Shown: positions 43,867 to 53,324 of the stretch, piece by piece | How positions within the stretch are numbered: position 1 is the stretch's first letter | How the letters are laid out: every line of letters starts with the position of its first letter | NCBI GenBank assembly: GCA_027532775.1 | Contig: JAPZTO010000002.1 | Span: 496,001 to 560,000 of the forward strand | DNA: 64,000 nt | Direction of reading: 5' to 3' | Source: Beijerinckiaceae bacterium | GTDB taxonomy: Bacteria > Pseudomonadota > Alphaproteobacteria > Rhizobiales > Beijerinckiaceae | Program-made: the position numbers and the translations under genes | Notes under the pieces: generated by a model | The model's database searches: none | The model's input: the letters and a program-made list of their open reading frames with translations, nothing else | Told to the model about the DNA's origin: nothing

Positions 43867-44840
43867 TGCTCGGCTTCATGATCCAGCGCCTGCTGCAGGC
43901 CTTGGTGGTGATGCTGGTCATCTCCGCGCTGGTCTTCATCGGCGTCTATGCGGTCGGGAACCCGATCGACGTGCTGATCTCGCCGGATGCCACGCAGCAG
44001 ATCCGCGAGGAGGCGATCCGGGCCTATGGGCTCGATCAACCGCTCTGGAAGCAATATCTCGACTTTCTCGGCCGGCTTGTCCGCGGCGATTTCGGTCGCT
44101 CCTTCATCTACAACATGCCGGTGCTCGACCTGATCGCCTCGCGCATCCCGGCAACGCTGGAACTGACGCTGGTGGCCGTGCTCGGAGCGACGCTGCTCGG
44201 CGTGCCGCTCGGCATGTATGCCGGCTACCGGCCCGACAGCGTTCTGGCGAAGATCATCATGACCGTGTCGATCTTCGGCTTCTCGGTGCCGACCTTCTGG
44301 ATCGGCCTTGTGTTGATCTTCACCTTCGCCGTGCAGCTTGGCTGGCTGCCTGCCGGCAACCGGGGCGAAACGGGCACGTTGTTCGGCGTGGAATGGAGCC
44401 TGCTGACCGCCAATGGCTGGCTTCACCTGCTGCTGCCGGCACTGAACCTCTCGCTTTTCAAATTCGCGATGATGGTCCGTCTGGCGCGGGCCGGCACGCG
44501 CGAGACGATGCTGTCCGACACGGTGCGCTTCGCCCGGGCTGCCGGCGAGAGCGAGTTCACCATCCTCCGCAGGCATGTTCTGCGGCTGATCTCGATCCCG
44601 ATCGTCACGGTATTCGGGCTGGAGTTCGGCTCGACCATGGCCTTTGCCGTGGTGACGGAGACGATCTTCTCCTGGCCCGGGGTCGGGAAGCTGATCATCG
44701 ATTCCATCTCCTCGCTCGATAGGCCCGTCATGGTGGCGTACCTGATGCTGGTCGCGTTCTTCTTCATCGTCATCAACCTGCTGGTCGATCTCTCCTACGC
44801 CGCACTGGATCCACGCCTGCGGACCAGGAGGGCGACATGA
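43866..44840 (+). CDS. DppB-type ABC permease (transporter 1)
   Basis: A 324-residue inner-membrane permease. A membrane span at the N terminus is followed by YGLDQPLWKQYLDFLGRLVRGDFG (landmark), typical of DppB. Then come VPLGMYAGYRPDSV and a C-terminal coupling region with ARAAGESEFTILRRHVLR. The start ATG 43866 overlaps the creatininase stop (TGATG), and the stop overlaps the next permease gene by 4 bases. Confidence 0.92.
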   Translation: MLGFMIQRLLQALVVMLVISALVFIGVYAVGNPIDVLISPDATQQIREEAIRAYGLDQPLWKQYLDFLGRLVRGDFGRSFIYNMPVLDLIASRIPATLELTLVAVLGATLLGVPLGMYAGYRPDSVLAKIIMTVSIFGFSVPTFWIGLVLIFTFAVQLGWLPAGNRGETGTLFGVEWSLLTANGWLHLLLPALNLSLFKFAMMVRLARAGTRETMLSDTVRFARAAGESEFTILRRHVLRLISIPIVTVFGLEFGSTMAFAVVTETIFSWPGVGKLIIDSISSLDRPVMVAYLMLVAFFFIVINLLVDLSYAALDPRLRTRRAT

Positions 44841-45715
44841 GCGCAACAACGCCCCTCGCCCGCTTCTGGGATGACTTCCGCGCCAATACCCTCGCCGTCA
44901 TCGCGCTTGGCGTTGTGGTCGTGATTGTCCTGATCGCCGTGGCTTCGCCGCTGATCGCGCCACAGAACCCCTATGACCTCGCCACCCTCGTGCTGACCGA
45001 TGCGCGCCGCCCGCCGGGTTTTGTCGGTTCGAAAGGCTTCACGCATTGGCTTGGCACCGATGCGCAAGGGCGCGACCTGCTCTCGGCCATTCTCTACGGG
45101 CTGCGGATCTCGATCCAGATCGGCATTCTGGCCGGAGGGATCGCCTTTGCCATCGGGGCGACGCTCGGCACCTTCGCCGCCTATTTCGGCGGGCGGATCG
45201 AGGCGCTGATCATGCGGATCATTGACCTGCAGCTCTCCTTCCCGGCCATCCTGCTTGCCCTCGTGCTGGCGGCCCTGCTGGGACAAGGCAAAGGCCCGCT
45301 GATCGCCGCGCTCGTGACTGCGCAATACGCCTATTTCGCCCGCACGGCCCATGGCGCGGCCTCGGCGGAACGCTCGAAGGAATATGTCGAGGCGGCGCTT
45401 TCGACGCCGCTCTCGCCGCGTCGGGTTGTGTTCCGGCACATCCTGCCGAATTGCATGCCGCCATTGATCGTCGTGGCCACCGTCCAGATCGCCAATTCGA
45501 TCGCGCTGGAAGCCACGCTTTCGTTCCTCGGGCTCGGACTCCCGGTCAGCGAGCCCTCGCTCGGCATGCTCATCGCCAACGGCTTCCAGTACATGCTCTC
45601 GGGCCGGTACTGGATTTCGATCTATCCCGGCGTGGCGCTGATCATCCTGATCGTGGCGATCAATCTCGTCGGGGACCAGATCCGCGACCAGCTCAATCCG
45701 AGGTTGCGCCGATGA
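44837..45715 (+). CDS. DppC-type ABC permease (transporter 1)
   Basis: A 292-residue permease with an N-terminal span preceded by a short cytoplasmic segment. It has the GTDAQGRDLLSAILYGLRISI block that marks DppC, and EAALSTPLSPRRVVFRHILPN as the ATPase-coupling helix (landmark). It forms a heterodimer with the upstream DppB-type protein. Four-base overlaps join it to both neighbours. Confidence 0.92.
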   Translation: MSATTPLARFWDDFRANTLAVIALGVVVVIVLIAVASPLIAPQNPYDLATLVLTDARRPPGFVGSKGFTHWLGTDAQGRDLLSAILYGLRISIQIGILAGGIAFAIGATLGTFAAYFGGRIEALIMRIIDLQLSFPAILLALVLAALLGQGKGPLIAALVTAQYAYFARTAHGAASAERSKEYVEAALSTPLSPRRVVFRHILPNCMPPLIVVATVQIANSIALEATLSFLGLGLPVSEPSLGMLIANGFQYMLSGRYWISIYPGVALIILIVAINLVGDQIRDQLNPRLRR

Positions 45716-46686
45716 GCTCGCTGCTCGAGGTTCGCGACCTGAGAACGCAGTTTGCCACGCGGAACGGCCCGCTCAAGGCCGTGGACGGGGTCAGTTTCTC
45801 GCTGGACGAGGGCGAGATCATCGGTCTGGTCGGTGAATCCGGCTCCGGCAAGAGTGTCACCGGGTTCTCGCTGCTCGGCCTGATCGATCCGCCCGGGCGG
45901 ATCACCGGCGGCTCGGTCAAGCTGATGGGCCGCGAGCTGGTTGGCCTGCCGCCGGCAGAATTAAGAAAGATCCGCGGCCGTGAGATCTCGATGGTCTTCC
46001 AGGACCCCTCGGCGACGCTGAACCCGGTTCTCACCATCGGCATGCAGATGCGGCTGGCGCTGGAGGCCCATGAGCGGATCGGCGAGGCCGCCGCGCGCGA
46101 GCGCTCCGCTGCCGTGCTCGCCCGGGTTGGCATTCCGGATGCCGCACGCCGGCTCGATGCCCATCCGCACCAGTTCTCCGGCGGCATGCGCCAGCGCGTC
46201 GCGATCGCCATCGCGCTGCTGAACCGGCCGAGGCTGATCATCTGCGACGAGCCGACGACAGCGCTCGATGTGTCGATCCAGGCGCAGATCCTGACGGAAA
46301 TGCGCAGTCTGGCGGAGGAAATGCGCACGGCGATGATCTGGATCAGCCATGATCTGGCGACTGTCTCATCCATCGCCAGCCGGTTGCTTGTCATGTATGC
46401 GGGCCGGATCATCGAGGAAGGTCCTGTCGCGGCCGTGTTGCGCCAGCCGCGCCATCCCTACACGGCGGGGCTGCTGGCCTCCCTGCCCGCCCGCGCCGAG
46501 CCGGGCACCGATCTCGTCCAGATTCCCGGTTCCACGCCCTCGCTGTTCGACCTGCCGCCAGGCTGCGCCTTCCAGCCGCGCTGCAGCTACCGGACAACGG
46601 AATGCGGCGTGATGCCTGACCTCGTGGCCACCGGAACCGGCCGCAGCCACCGATGCCACCATCCGCTCGGAGAGGGATTGGCATGA
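45712..46686 (+). CDS. DppD-type ABC ATPase (transporter 1)
   Basis: A 324-residue ATPase. It has Walker [18 protein letters not shown], signature FSGGMRQRVAIAIALL, Walker [21 protein letters not shown] and a C-terminal oligopeptide-transporter extension with cysteines (CAFQPRCSYRTTEC) that can hold an iron-sulfur cluster in this family. ATG 45712 overlaps the preceding stop. Confidence 0.93.
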   Translation: MSSLLEVRDLRTQFATRNGPLKAVDGVSFSLDEGEIIGLVGESGSGKSVTGFSLLGLIDPPGRITGGSVKLMGRELVGLPPAELRKIRGREISMVFQDPSATLNPVLTIGMQMRLALEAHERIGEAAARERSAAVLARVGIPDAARRLDAHPHQFSGGMRQRVAIAIALLNRPRLIICDEPTTALDVSIQAQILTEMRSLAEEMRTAMIWISHDLATVSSIASRLLVMYAGRIIEEGPVAAVLRQPRHPYTAGLLASLPARAEPGTDLVQIPGSTPSLFDLPPGCAFQPRCSYRTTECGVMPDLVATGTGRSHRCHHPLGEGLA

Positions 46687-47678
46687 CCGCGATGATCGAT
46701 GTCCGCATGGTTTCCAAGCGTTTTGCGCCCCGGCTCTCGCTGGGCGAGAAGATCGCTGCCCGGCTGGGCCAGCCGATCGAGACGCGGACGGTGCATGCGG
46801 TGGACGGTGTCTCGCTCGAGATCCGGAAGGGCGAGGTGCTGGGCCTTGTCGGCGAATCCGGCTGCGGAAAATCGACCCTCGGCCGCATGATTGCCGGCAT
46901 CCATGCGCCGAATGACGGCACGGTGACGCTGGATGGCGAGCCGATCCTCGGCGTGGATGGGCGCAAGCGCACGACGCGCATCCAGATGATCTTCCAGGAC
47001 CCGTTCGCTTCGCTCGACCCACGCATCCGGATCGGCGAGACGATCAGCGAGGGTCCGATCGCGCATGGGCTCGTGACCCGTTCCGGCGCGCGGGCCTATG
47101 CCGAGACCTGGCTCACCGCGGTGGGCTTGCCCAAGGATGCCGCCGACCGTTTCCCGCACCAGTTTTCAGGCGGCCAACGGCAGCGCATCGCCATTGCCCG
47201 CGCCCTTGCGATGCAGCCGGACATGCTGGTCTGCGACGAGCCCGTCGCCTCGCTCGACGTCTCGATCCAGGCGCAGATCGTCAACCTGTTCCTCAAGCTG
47301 CGGCGTGATCTCGGGCTGACGATGCTCTTCATCAGCCATGATCTTGGCATTGTGCGCCATATCTCGGACCGGATTGCCATCATGTATCTCGGCCGGATCG
47401 TCGAGCAGGGACCGACCGAGGCGATCTACCGCGCGCCGGCGCACCCCTATACCCGCGCATTGCTGGACAGCATCCCGAAACTGGTCACGGATTCCGACGA
47501 GCTGGTCACGTTCCGGCCGATTTCCGGCGAATTGCCCTCGCCGCTCGCGCCGCCGCCGGGCTGCCATTTCCACCTCCGCTGCCCGAAAGCGCAGCCGACG
47601 TGCCGGGAAGCCGTGCCTTCCCGCACCGTGATCACCGGGTCGCGCGATGTGGCCTGTCATTTTCCGCTGGAGACGTGA
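46683..47678 (+). CDS. DppF-type ABC ATPase (transporter 1)
   Basis: A 331-residue ATPase. It has Walker [17 protein letters not shown], signature [16 protein letters not shown], Walker B MLVCDEPVASLDVSIQAQIV and a C-terminal extension with a PPGCHFHLRCPKAQPTC cysteine cluster. The N terminus has a 20-residue insertion before the VHAVDGVSLEI segment, as in many rhizobial DppF proteins. It is coupled to the DppD gene by 4 bases and followed after 3 bases by the deacetylase-family gene. Confidence 0.93.
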   Translation: MTAMIDVRMVSKRFAPRLSLGEKIAARLGQPIETRTVHAVDGVSLEIRKGEVLGLVGESGCGKSTLGRMIAGIHAPNDGTVTLDGEPILGVDGRKRTTRIQMIFQDPFASLDPRIRIGETISEGPIAHGLVTRSGARAYAETWLTAVGLPKDAADRFPHQFSGGQRQRIAIARALAMQPDMLVCDEPVASLDVSIQAQIVNLFLKLRRDLGLTMLFISHDLGIVRHISDRIAIMYLGRIVEQGPTEAIYRAPAHPYTRALLDSIPKLVTDSDELVTFRPISGELPSPLAPPPGCHFHLRCPKAQPTCREAVPSRTVITGSRDVACHFPLET

Positions 47679-47681
47679 CGC

Positions 47682-48572
47682 ATGGAACCCTGGGAATGGA
47701 GCGAGGCGGAATGGCGCCGGCGGGTCAATCAGGTCCGGGCCGGGCGTTCGCTGAAACCGGCGCGATGGCCCGGTGGCAAACGCTGCGCGGTCGCCCTGTC
47801 CTTCGACAGCGACCACGAGACCAATGAATTGCGCGACGGCGGCATTTCTGTCGGGCGGATGTCGTGGGGGCAATATGGCAACCGCGTCGGCGTGCCGAAG
47901 ATCCTCGAGATCCTCCGCCGGGAAAGCGTGCCGGCCACGTTCTTCGTTCCCGCCGTGGCTGCCCTGCTCTATCCGGACGAGCAGCGCCGCGTGATTGCCG
48001 AGGGGCACGAGATCGGCCTGCATGGCTGGATCCACGAGCTGAATTCGGTCCTGCCCGAAGCCATCGAGCGGGACCTGCATTTCCGGGCCGCCGAGACGCT
48101 CACGACAATTACCGGGTCCCGCCCGGTCGGCATGCGAACGCCTTCATGGGATTTTTCGCCGTCGACGCTGAAGATCCAGCGCGAGATGGGCCTGCTCTAC
48201 GATTCCTCGCTGATGGCCGACAATGATCCCTATGAATTGCTGGAGGACGGAAAGCCGACGGGGATCGTGGAACTGCCGGTCGAGTGGATCCGCGATGACG
48301 CGCCCTATTTCAACATGAACCGCTTTCAGGCGCTCCGGCCCTATACGCCGCCGACAGCCGTGCTGGACATCTTTCTGCGTGAATTTGAAGGCGCCCATGC
48401 TGAAGGCGGGCTCTTTCTGCTGACCATGCATCCGCATGTCACGGGATACCGCTCGCGCCTCTTCATTCTTGAAGAACTGATCCGGGCGGCGAAGGCCAAG
48501 GGCGATTGCTGGTTCGCTACCCATGCCGACATTGCGCGCCATTGTGCCGAGCAAGGCGGGATTGCAAGATAA
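47682..48572 (+). CDS. Polysaccharide deacetylase/PuuE-like hydrolase
   Basis: A 296-residue NodB-fold protein. The metal motif begins SFDSDHETN (Asp-Asp) and the HxxxH-like part is HGWIHE. PVGMRTPSWDFSP and LFLLTMHPHVTGYRSRL follow. There is no signal peptide, so it is cytoplasmic. With the polyamide-type context it may be a C-N hydrolase like the PuuE-type allantoinases rather than a polysaccharide deacetylase. It lies 3 bases after dppF in the same transcript. Confidence 0.84.
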   Translation: MEPWEWSEAEWRRRVNQVRAGRSLKPARWPGGKRCAVALSFDSDHETNELRDGGISVGRMSWGQYGNRVGVPKILEILRRESVPATFFVPAVAALLYPDEQRRVIAEGHEIGLHGWIHELNSVLPEAIERDLHFRAAETLTTITGSRPVGMRTPSWDFSPSTLKIQREMGLLYDSSLMADNDPYELLEDGKPTGIVELPVEWIRDDAPYFNMNRFQALRPYTPPTAVLDIFLREFEGAHAEGGLFLLTMHPHVTGYRSRLFILEELIRAAKAKGDCWFATHADIARHCAEQGGIAR

Positions 48573-48690
48573 TTATGAATAACGAATATTGCCCGATCGT
48601 GATCGTGCCTTATCTCCCCGGTTTCGCGGAGGTTTCGACCATCCGGACCCGGGTTTCGCCAGCCTTGCCGTTTGTGAAGGACCCCGTGCC

Positions 48691-50532
48691 ATGAGTTTTA
48701 TCAATCCCGCCCGCTTCACCACGCGGCCGGAAATCACCGGGACCTTCGGGGTCGTGGCCTCGACGCACTGGATCGCGACGGCAGTCGGCATGGGCATCCT
48801 CGAGCGCGACGGCAATGCCTTCGATGCCGGCGTGGCGACGGCGTTCACGCTGCAGATTGTCGAACCGCATCTCAACGGGCCCGGCGGTGATGTGCCGATC
48901 ATGGTCAATGCCGCCAGCAAGGGGCAGACGGAAGTCATCTGCGGCCAGGGCGTCGCGCCCGCCGGGTTGACCATCGCGCATTGCCGGGCTTTGGGGCTGG
49001 ATCTGGTTCCCGGCACCGGCCTGCTCGCTCCCTGCGTTCCGGGGACGTTCGACGCCTACATGCTCCTGCTGCGCGATTACGGCACGATGCCGCTGCGGGC
49101 GGTGCTCGAACCGGCGATCTCCTATGCGCGGCACGGATATCCACTGATCGAGCGCATTGTGGCGACGATCCGGACCGTGGAACAACTCTTCCGCGAGCAT
49201 TGGAAGACATCCGCCGATCTCTATCTGCCGGGCGGAAGGCTGCCCATGCCGGGCAGCCGGTTCCGGAACCCGGCCCTCGCCGATACCTACGAGCGCCTGC
49301 TGCGGGAGGCCGAAGCCGGTGGCGGTGGCCGCGAGGCTGTGATTGAACGGGCGCGCAAGGTCTGGTCGCAGGGGTTCATCGCCGAGGCGATCGACCTGTT
49401 CTGCCGGACTCAGGACGTCATGGATGTATCCGGCCGCGCCCATCGCGGCGTACTCAGCGGTGACGATATGGCCCGCTGGCAGGCCAGTGTGGAACGGCCG
49501 GCGGAATACCAGTATGGCCGCTACACCGTCCAGAAGCCCGGCGCATGGTGCCAGGGCATCGCTACCCTGCAGCAGTTGGCCCTGCTGAAGGGCTTCGATC
49601 TCGACGGGCTCGATCCGGCCGGGCCGGATTTCATCCATCTCCAGGTCGAGGCCGCCAAGCTTGCCTTTGCCGATCGCGACACCTTCCTCGGTGATCCTGA
49701 CCATGTGACGGTGCCGCTCGGCACGCTCCTGTCGGATGCCTATAATGTCCAGCGGCGCACGCTCATCACGGACCGGGCCTCGCATGAGCAGCGGCCGGGC
49801 GTCATTCCCGGCTTCGGCGGCGCCATGTCGGTCAAGGCCGTCACCGGGCCACGGCAGGCCGTCAGCGCCGGCGGTGCGGGCGAGCCGACCGTCGGCGATA
49901 TCCATACCGGCCATGGGGCTGGCGAGGTTGTCGAGCCGACGGGCATCACGCGCGGCGACACGGTGCATTTCGACATTATCGACCGGCATGGCAACATGAT
50001 CGCGGCGACGCCCTCCGGCGGCTGGCTGCAATCCTCGCCGGTCATTCCCGAACTCGGGTTCTGCCTCGGCTCGCGCGCCCAGATGTTCATGCTGGACGAG
50101 AGCCATCCGGCCGCCCTCGCCCCGGGCCGGCGGCCGCGCACGACGCTCTCGCCCACCATGGCCCTGCGCGACGGCAAGCCGTATCTCGCCTGGGGTTCAC
50201 CCGGCGGCGACCAGCAGGATCAATGGATCCCGCAGATGTTCCTGCGCCATGTCCATGCCGGCATGAACCTCCAGGAGGCCATCGACGCCCCGGCCTGGCA
50301 TACCGAGCATTTTCCGACCTCGTTCTGGCCGCGCACGGCGCGTCCGGGCGTGGTCGTCGTCGAATCCCGCGTGCCGAAGGCGACCATCGCCGAGCTGGAA
50401 CGGCGCGGCCATATCGTCGAGATCGGGCCGGAATGGTCCGAGGGGCGGCTGGTCGCGGCCTCGCGCGATGGTGATTTCCTGCGCGCCGCCGCGAATCCGC
50501 GTGGCATGCAGGGCTATGCGGCAGGACGATAG
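48691..50532 (+). CDS. Gamma-glutamyltransferase-family Ntn hydrolase
   Basis: A 613-residue GGT-like precursor. The predicted autocleavage nucleophile is Thr424 in RGDTVHFDIIDRHGNM. GNAFDAGVATAFTLQIVEPHLNGPGGD (landmark) lies near the N terminus, and the large/small subunit region contains GSPGGDQQDQW. In classical GGT the nucleophile is followed by a second Thr; here it is Val. No signal peptide is present, unlike periplasmic GGTs, so it probably acts in the cytoplasm on imported gamma-glutamyl or cephalosporin-like amides. The 118-bp gap upstream has no clear promoter. Confidence 0.87.
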   Translation: MSFINPARFTTRPEITGTFGVVASTHWIATAVGMGILERDGNAFDAGVATAFTLQIVEPHLNGPGGDVPIMVNAASKGQTEVICGQGVAPAGLTIAHCRALGLDLVPGTGLLAPCVPGTFDAYMLLLRDYGTMPLRAVLEPAISYARHGYPLIERIVATIRTVEQLFREHWKTSADLYLPGGRLPMPGSRFRNPALADTYERLLREAEAGGGGREAVIERARKVWSQGFIAEAIDLFCRTQDVMDVSGRAHRGVLSGDDMARWQASVERPAEYQYGRYTVQKPGAWCQGIATLQQLALLKGFDLDGLDPAGPDFIHLQVEAAKLAFADRDTFLGDPDHVTVPLGTLLSDAYNVQRRTLITDRASHEQRPGVIPGFGGAMSVKAVTGPRQAVSAGGAGEPTVGDIHTGHGAGEVVEPTGITRGDTVHFDIIDRHGNMIAATPSGGWLQSSPVIPELGFCLGSRAQMFMLDESHPAALAPGRRPRTTLSPTMALRDGKPYLAWGSPGGDQQDQWIPQMFLRHVHAGMNLQEAIDAPAWHTEHFPTSFWPRTARPGVVVVESRVPKATIAELERRGHIVEIGPEWSEGRLVAASRDGDFLRAAANPRGMQGYAAGR

Positions 50533-50541
50533 GAGGCGGAC

Positions 50542-51258
50542 ATGACCTGGTCGATCGTCGCCAAGGATCCTGCTACCGACCAGATTGGCATCGCCGTCTC
50601 GACCTGCGCTTTCGCAGTCGGGGCGCGGGTGCCCTTCATCGAGACCGGGACGGGCGCGATCGCGAGCCAGGCCTTCGTCAATCCGTTCTACGGCTTGCGG
50701 GGCATGGCGCTGCTGCGGGCCGGCGCGACGGCGCAGCAGGCGCTCGATATCCTGACGTCCCGGGATGAAGGCCGCAGCCAGCGGCAGGCCCATATCCAGG
50801 ACAAGGCCGGAGGAATCGCCGCCTATACCGGGGCGGATTGCGTGCCTTGGTGCGGGCATCTCGTCCGTGACACGTTCTCGGTGGCCGGCAACATGCTGGC
50901 CGGGCCGGAGGTGATCGCGGAGACGGCGCGGCTCTATGAGGCGCGGAGTGACCTGCCCTTCGCGAAACGGCTGATCGCCGCGCTTCAGGCCGGCGAGGCC
51001 GCCGGCGGTGACAAGCGCGGCAAGCAATCGGCGGCCCTTCTGATCCACGACTGCGAGGAGTATGCGCTGTTCGACCTGCGGGTCGATGACCATGCCGAGC
51101 CGTTGACTGAACTGGAACGGCTCGAACGCGTCGCGCATCAGCGCTACCTGCATTACCGCAAGGTCATGCCGCGGCGGGATGACCCCGCCGGCGTGATCGA
51201 CCGGGACGAAATCGAGCGGCGGATCGTGCAGTCGATTGCCGCGGAGGCGCAAGCATGA
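50542..51258 (+). CDS. DUF1028-family protein
   Basis: A 238-residue DUF1028 protein. The N terminus MTWSIVAKDPATDQIGIAVSTCAFAVGARVPF contains the conserved Ser-Thr-Cys block of the family (written as a landmark: STCAFAVGARVPF). DUF1028 proteins have an Ntn-hydrolase-like core and often accompany peptide-type transporters, so an amide hydrolase role is likely but unproven. AGGAGG lies just before the ATG. The stop overlaps the next ATPase gene by 4 bases. Confidence 0.85.
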   Translation: MTWSIVAKDPATDQIGIAVSTCAFAVGARVPFIETGTGAIASQAFVNPFYGLRGMALLRAGATAQQALDILTSRDEGRSQRQAHIQDKAGGIAAYTGADCVPWCGHLVRDTFSVAGNMLAGPEVIAETARLYEARSDLPFAKRLIAALQAGEAAGGDKRGKQSAALLIHDCEEYALFDLRVDDHAEPLTELERLERVAHQRYLHYRKVMPRRDDPAGVIDRDEIERRIVQSIAAEAQA

Positions 51259-52238
51259 GCGCGCTCCTGCAGGTCGAAAACCTGACCGTCAGTTTCGGCA
51301 CTCCCGGCGGAGGCCGGATCCTTGCGGTCGACGGCCTCAGCTTTGACCTGCAACCCGGCCGGACGCTTGGTATTGTCGGGGAATCCGGTTCCGGCAAGAG
51401 CGTGACCTCGCTGGCCGTGATGGGCCTGCTCCAGAAGGGCGCGGCGCGGATCGAGGGCAAGATCCGCTTCCGCGAGGACAGCCTGCTCGATGCCCCGGCT
51501 GACCGCCTGCGCGACCTGCGGGGCAACCGGATGGCGATGATCTTCCAGGAGCCGATGACCTCGCTCAATCCCTCGCACCGGATCGGTGACCAGATTGCGG
51601 AGGCGGTCATCCGCCATCGCGGCTGGAGCCGAGAGGCGGCCTGGGCGCATGCGGTGGAGATGCTGCGCAAGGTGCGCATTCCCGAGCCCGAGGCGCGCGC
51701 CGCCGATTACCCGCACAAGCTCTCCGGCGGCATGCGCCAGCGGGCCATGATCGCGATGGCTCTGGCCTGTGACCCGGAATTGCTGATCGCCGACGAGCCG
51801 ACCACGGCGCTCGACGTGACCATCCAGGCGCAGATTCTCGAGTTGTTGCAGGACCTGCGCCGCGAAACCGGCGCGGCCGTGATCCTGATCACCCATGATC
51901 TCGGCGTGGTGGCCGAAGTGGTGGATGAAGTTCTCGTCATGTATGCGGGCCAGGTGGTCGAGCGGGCCAGCGTCGAGGCCTTGTTCACCCTGCCGCAGCA
52001 TCCCTACACGCTCGGCCTGCTGGGCTCGATCCCGCGACTCGATATCCGCAAGGAACGGCTGGCGGCGATTTCCGGCGCCGTGCCGGATATGAGCAACCCG
52101 CCGCCGGGCTGCCGCTTCGCTGCGCGCTGCCCCTTCGCGGATGCACGCTGCCGGGCCGAGGCCCCGCCGCTTGCCGCCCTTGGCTCCGATCGCTTCTCCC
52201 GTTGCTGGAAGGCGCCGCTGGAGGACCTGGCCGCATGA
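51255..52238 (+). CDS. DppD-type ABC ATPase (transporter 2)
   Basis: A 327-residue ATPase. It has Walker [18 protein letters not shown], signature [16 protein letters not shown], Walker [22 protein letters not shown]-loop [10 protein letters not shown], and the C-terminal [17 protein letters not shown] cysteine cluster. It is coupled by 4-base overlaps to the DUF1028 gene and to the DppF-type gene. Confidence 0.93.
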   Translation: MSALLQVENLTVSFGTPGGGRILAVDGLSFDLQPGRTLGIVGESGSGKSVTSLAVMGLLQKGAARIEGKIRFREDSLLDAPADRLRDLRGNRMAMIFQEPMTSLNPSHRIGDQIAEAVIRHRGWSREAAWAHAVEMLRKVRIPEPEARAADYPHKLSGGMRQRAMIAMALACDPELLIADEPTTALDVTIQAQILELLQDLRRETGAAVILITHDLGVVAEVVDEVLVMYAGQVVERASVEALFTLPQHPYTLGLLGSIPRLDIRKERLAAISGAVPDMSNPPPGCRFAARCPFADARCRAEAPPLAALGSDRFSRCWKAPLEDLAA

Positions 52239-53323
52239 ATGCATTGCTCGATGCCCGCGGCCTGTCCAAGCGCTTTGTCGCCCGGACCAATGTGTTCGGG
52301 AAGCCGATGGCGCATGTGCAGGCGGTCGATGGTGTCGATCTCGTGCTCGAAACCGGGGAAACGCTGGCGTTGGTAGGGGAATCCGGCTGCGGCAAGTCCA
52401 CGCTCGGCCGGATGCTGATGCGGCTGATCGAGCCCAGTAGCGGCGCGCTGCATTTCAACGGCCGCGACCTGCTGGCGCTGGATGACAATGCGATGCGGCA
52501 TCTGCGCCGCGAGATCCAGATCATCTTCCAGGATCCGTTTGCCTCACTCAACCCGCGCATGTCTGTCGGCGAGGCCATTGCCGAGCCCCTGCTTCTGCAC
52601 GGGATCGTGCCGGCTTCGCAGCGGGCGGAACGCGTGGCAAACCTGCTGGAAACGGTCGGGCTCAGGCCGGAACATGCGGCGCGCTACCCGCATGAATTCT
52701 CCGGCGGGCAGCGCCAGCGCATCGTGATCGCCCGGGCGCTGGCCAGCGAGCCGCGCCTGATCATTTGCGACGAGCCGGTCTCGGCGCTGGATGTCTCGAT
52801 CCGGGCGCAGATCCTCAACCTTCTGCGTGACCTGCAGCGCCGGCTCGGGCTGGCGATGGTTTTCATCAGCCATGACCTTGCCGTGGTGAAGCATATCGCC
52901 GACCGCGTTGCGGTGATGTATCTCGGCCGGATCGTCGAGATCGGCCCGGCCGATGCCGTTTTTGCCCGGCCGCTCCACCCCTATACGCATGCCCTGCTTT
53001 CGGCGATCCCGATGGCGAGCGCCACGCGGCGGAGCCGGCGGATTGTGCTCGAGGGCGATGTGCCGAGCCCTCTCAACCCACCGCCGGGCTGCCACCTGCA
53101 TCGTCGTTGCCCGCATGCGCAGGAGCTATGCCGCACGGCCATTCCCCTGCTTTCCGGCGAAAACGGGCATCGCGTGGCCTGCCATTTCGCCAGGGACATC
53201 CCGCTCGATGCGGAGCTTCTTCCACGCGAGACCGACCCCGATCCGCGCCTTTTCCGCCTGCTCTCGGCCTTCGAGGCCGGGACGAAGCCTGCCCTGTCCG
53301 CCCCTGACCCTTCGGAGACATGA
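52235..53323 (+). CDS. DppF-type ABC ATPase (transporter 2)
   Basis: A 362-residue ATPase. It has Walker [18 protein letters not shown], signature [16 protein letters not shown], Walker [21 protein letters not shown] and the [17 protein letters not shown] cluster. The C-terminal tail after that cluster is longer than in transporter 1. ATG 52235 overlaps the preceding stop. The binding-protein gene starts 1 base after its stop. Confidence 0.93.
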   Translation: MNALLDARGLSKRFVARTNVFGKPMAHVQAVDGVDLVLETGETLALVGESGCGKSTLGRMLMRLIEPSSGALHFNGRDLLALDDNAMRHLRREIQIIFQDPFASLNPRMSVGEAIAEPLLLHGIVPASQRAERVANLLETVGLRPEHAARYPHEFSGGQRQRIVIARALASEPRLIICDEPVSALDVSIRAQILNLLRDLQRRLGLAMVFISHDLAVVKHIADRVAVMYLGRIVEIGPADAVFARPLHPYTHALLSAIPMASATRRSRRIVLEGDVPSPLNPPPGCHLHRRCPHAQELCRTAIPLLSGENGHRVACHFARDIPLDAELLPRETDPDPRLFRLLSAFEAGTKPALSAPDPSET

Positions 53324-53324
53324 C

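Noticed and set aside
48610-50106. 498-residue open frame antisense to the GGT-like gene
   Set aside because: No domain, and fully contained in a well supported gene of the other strand.
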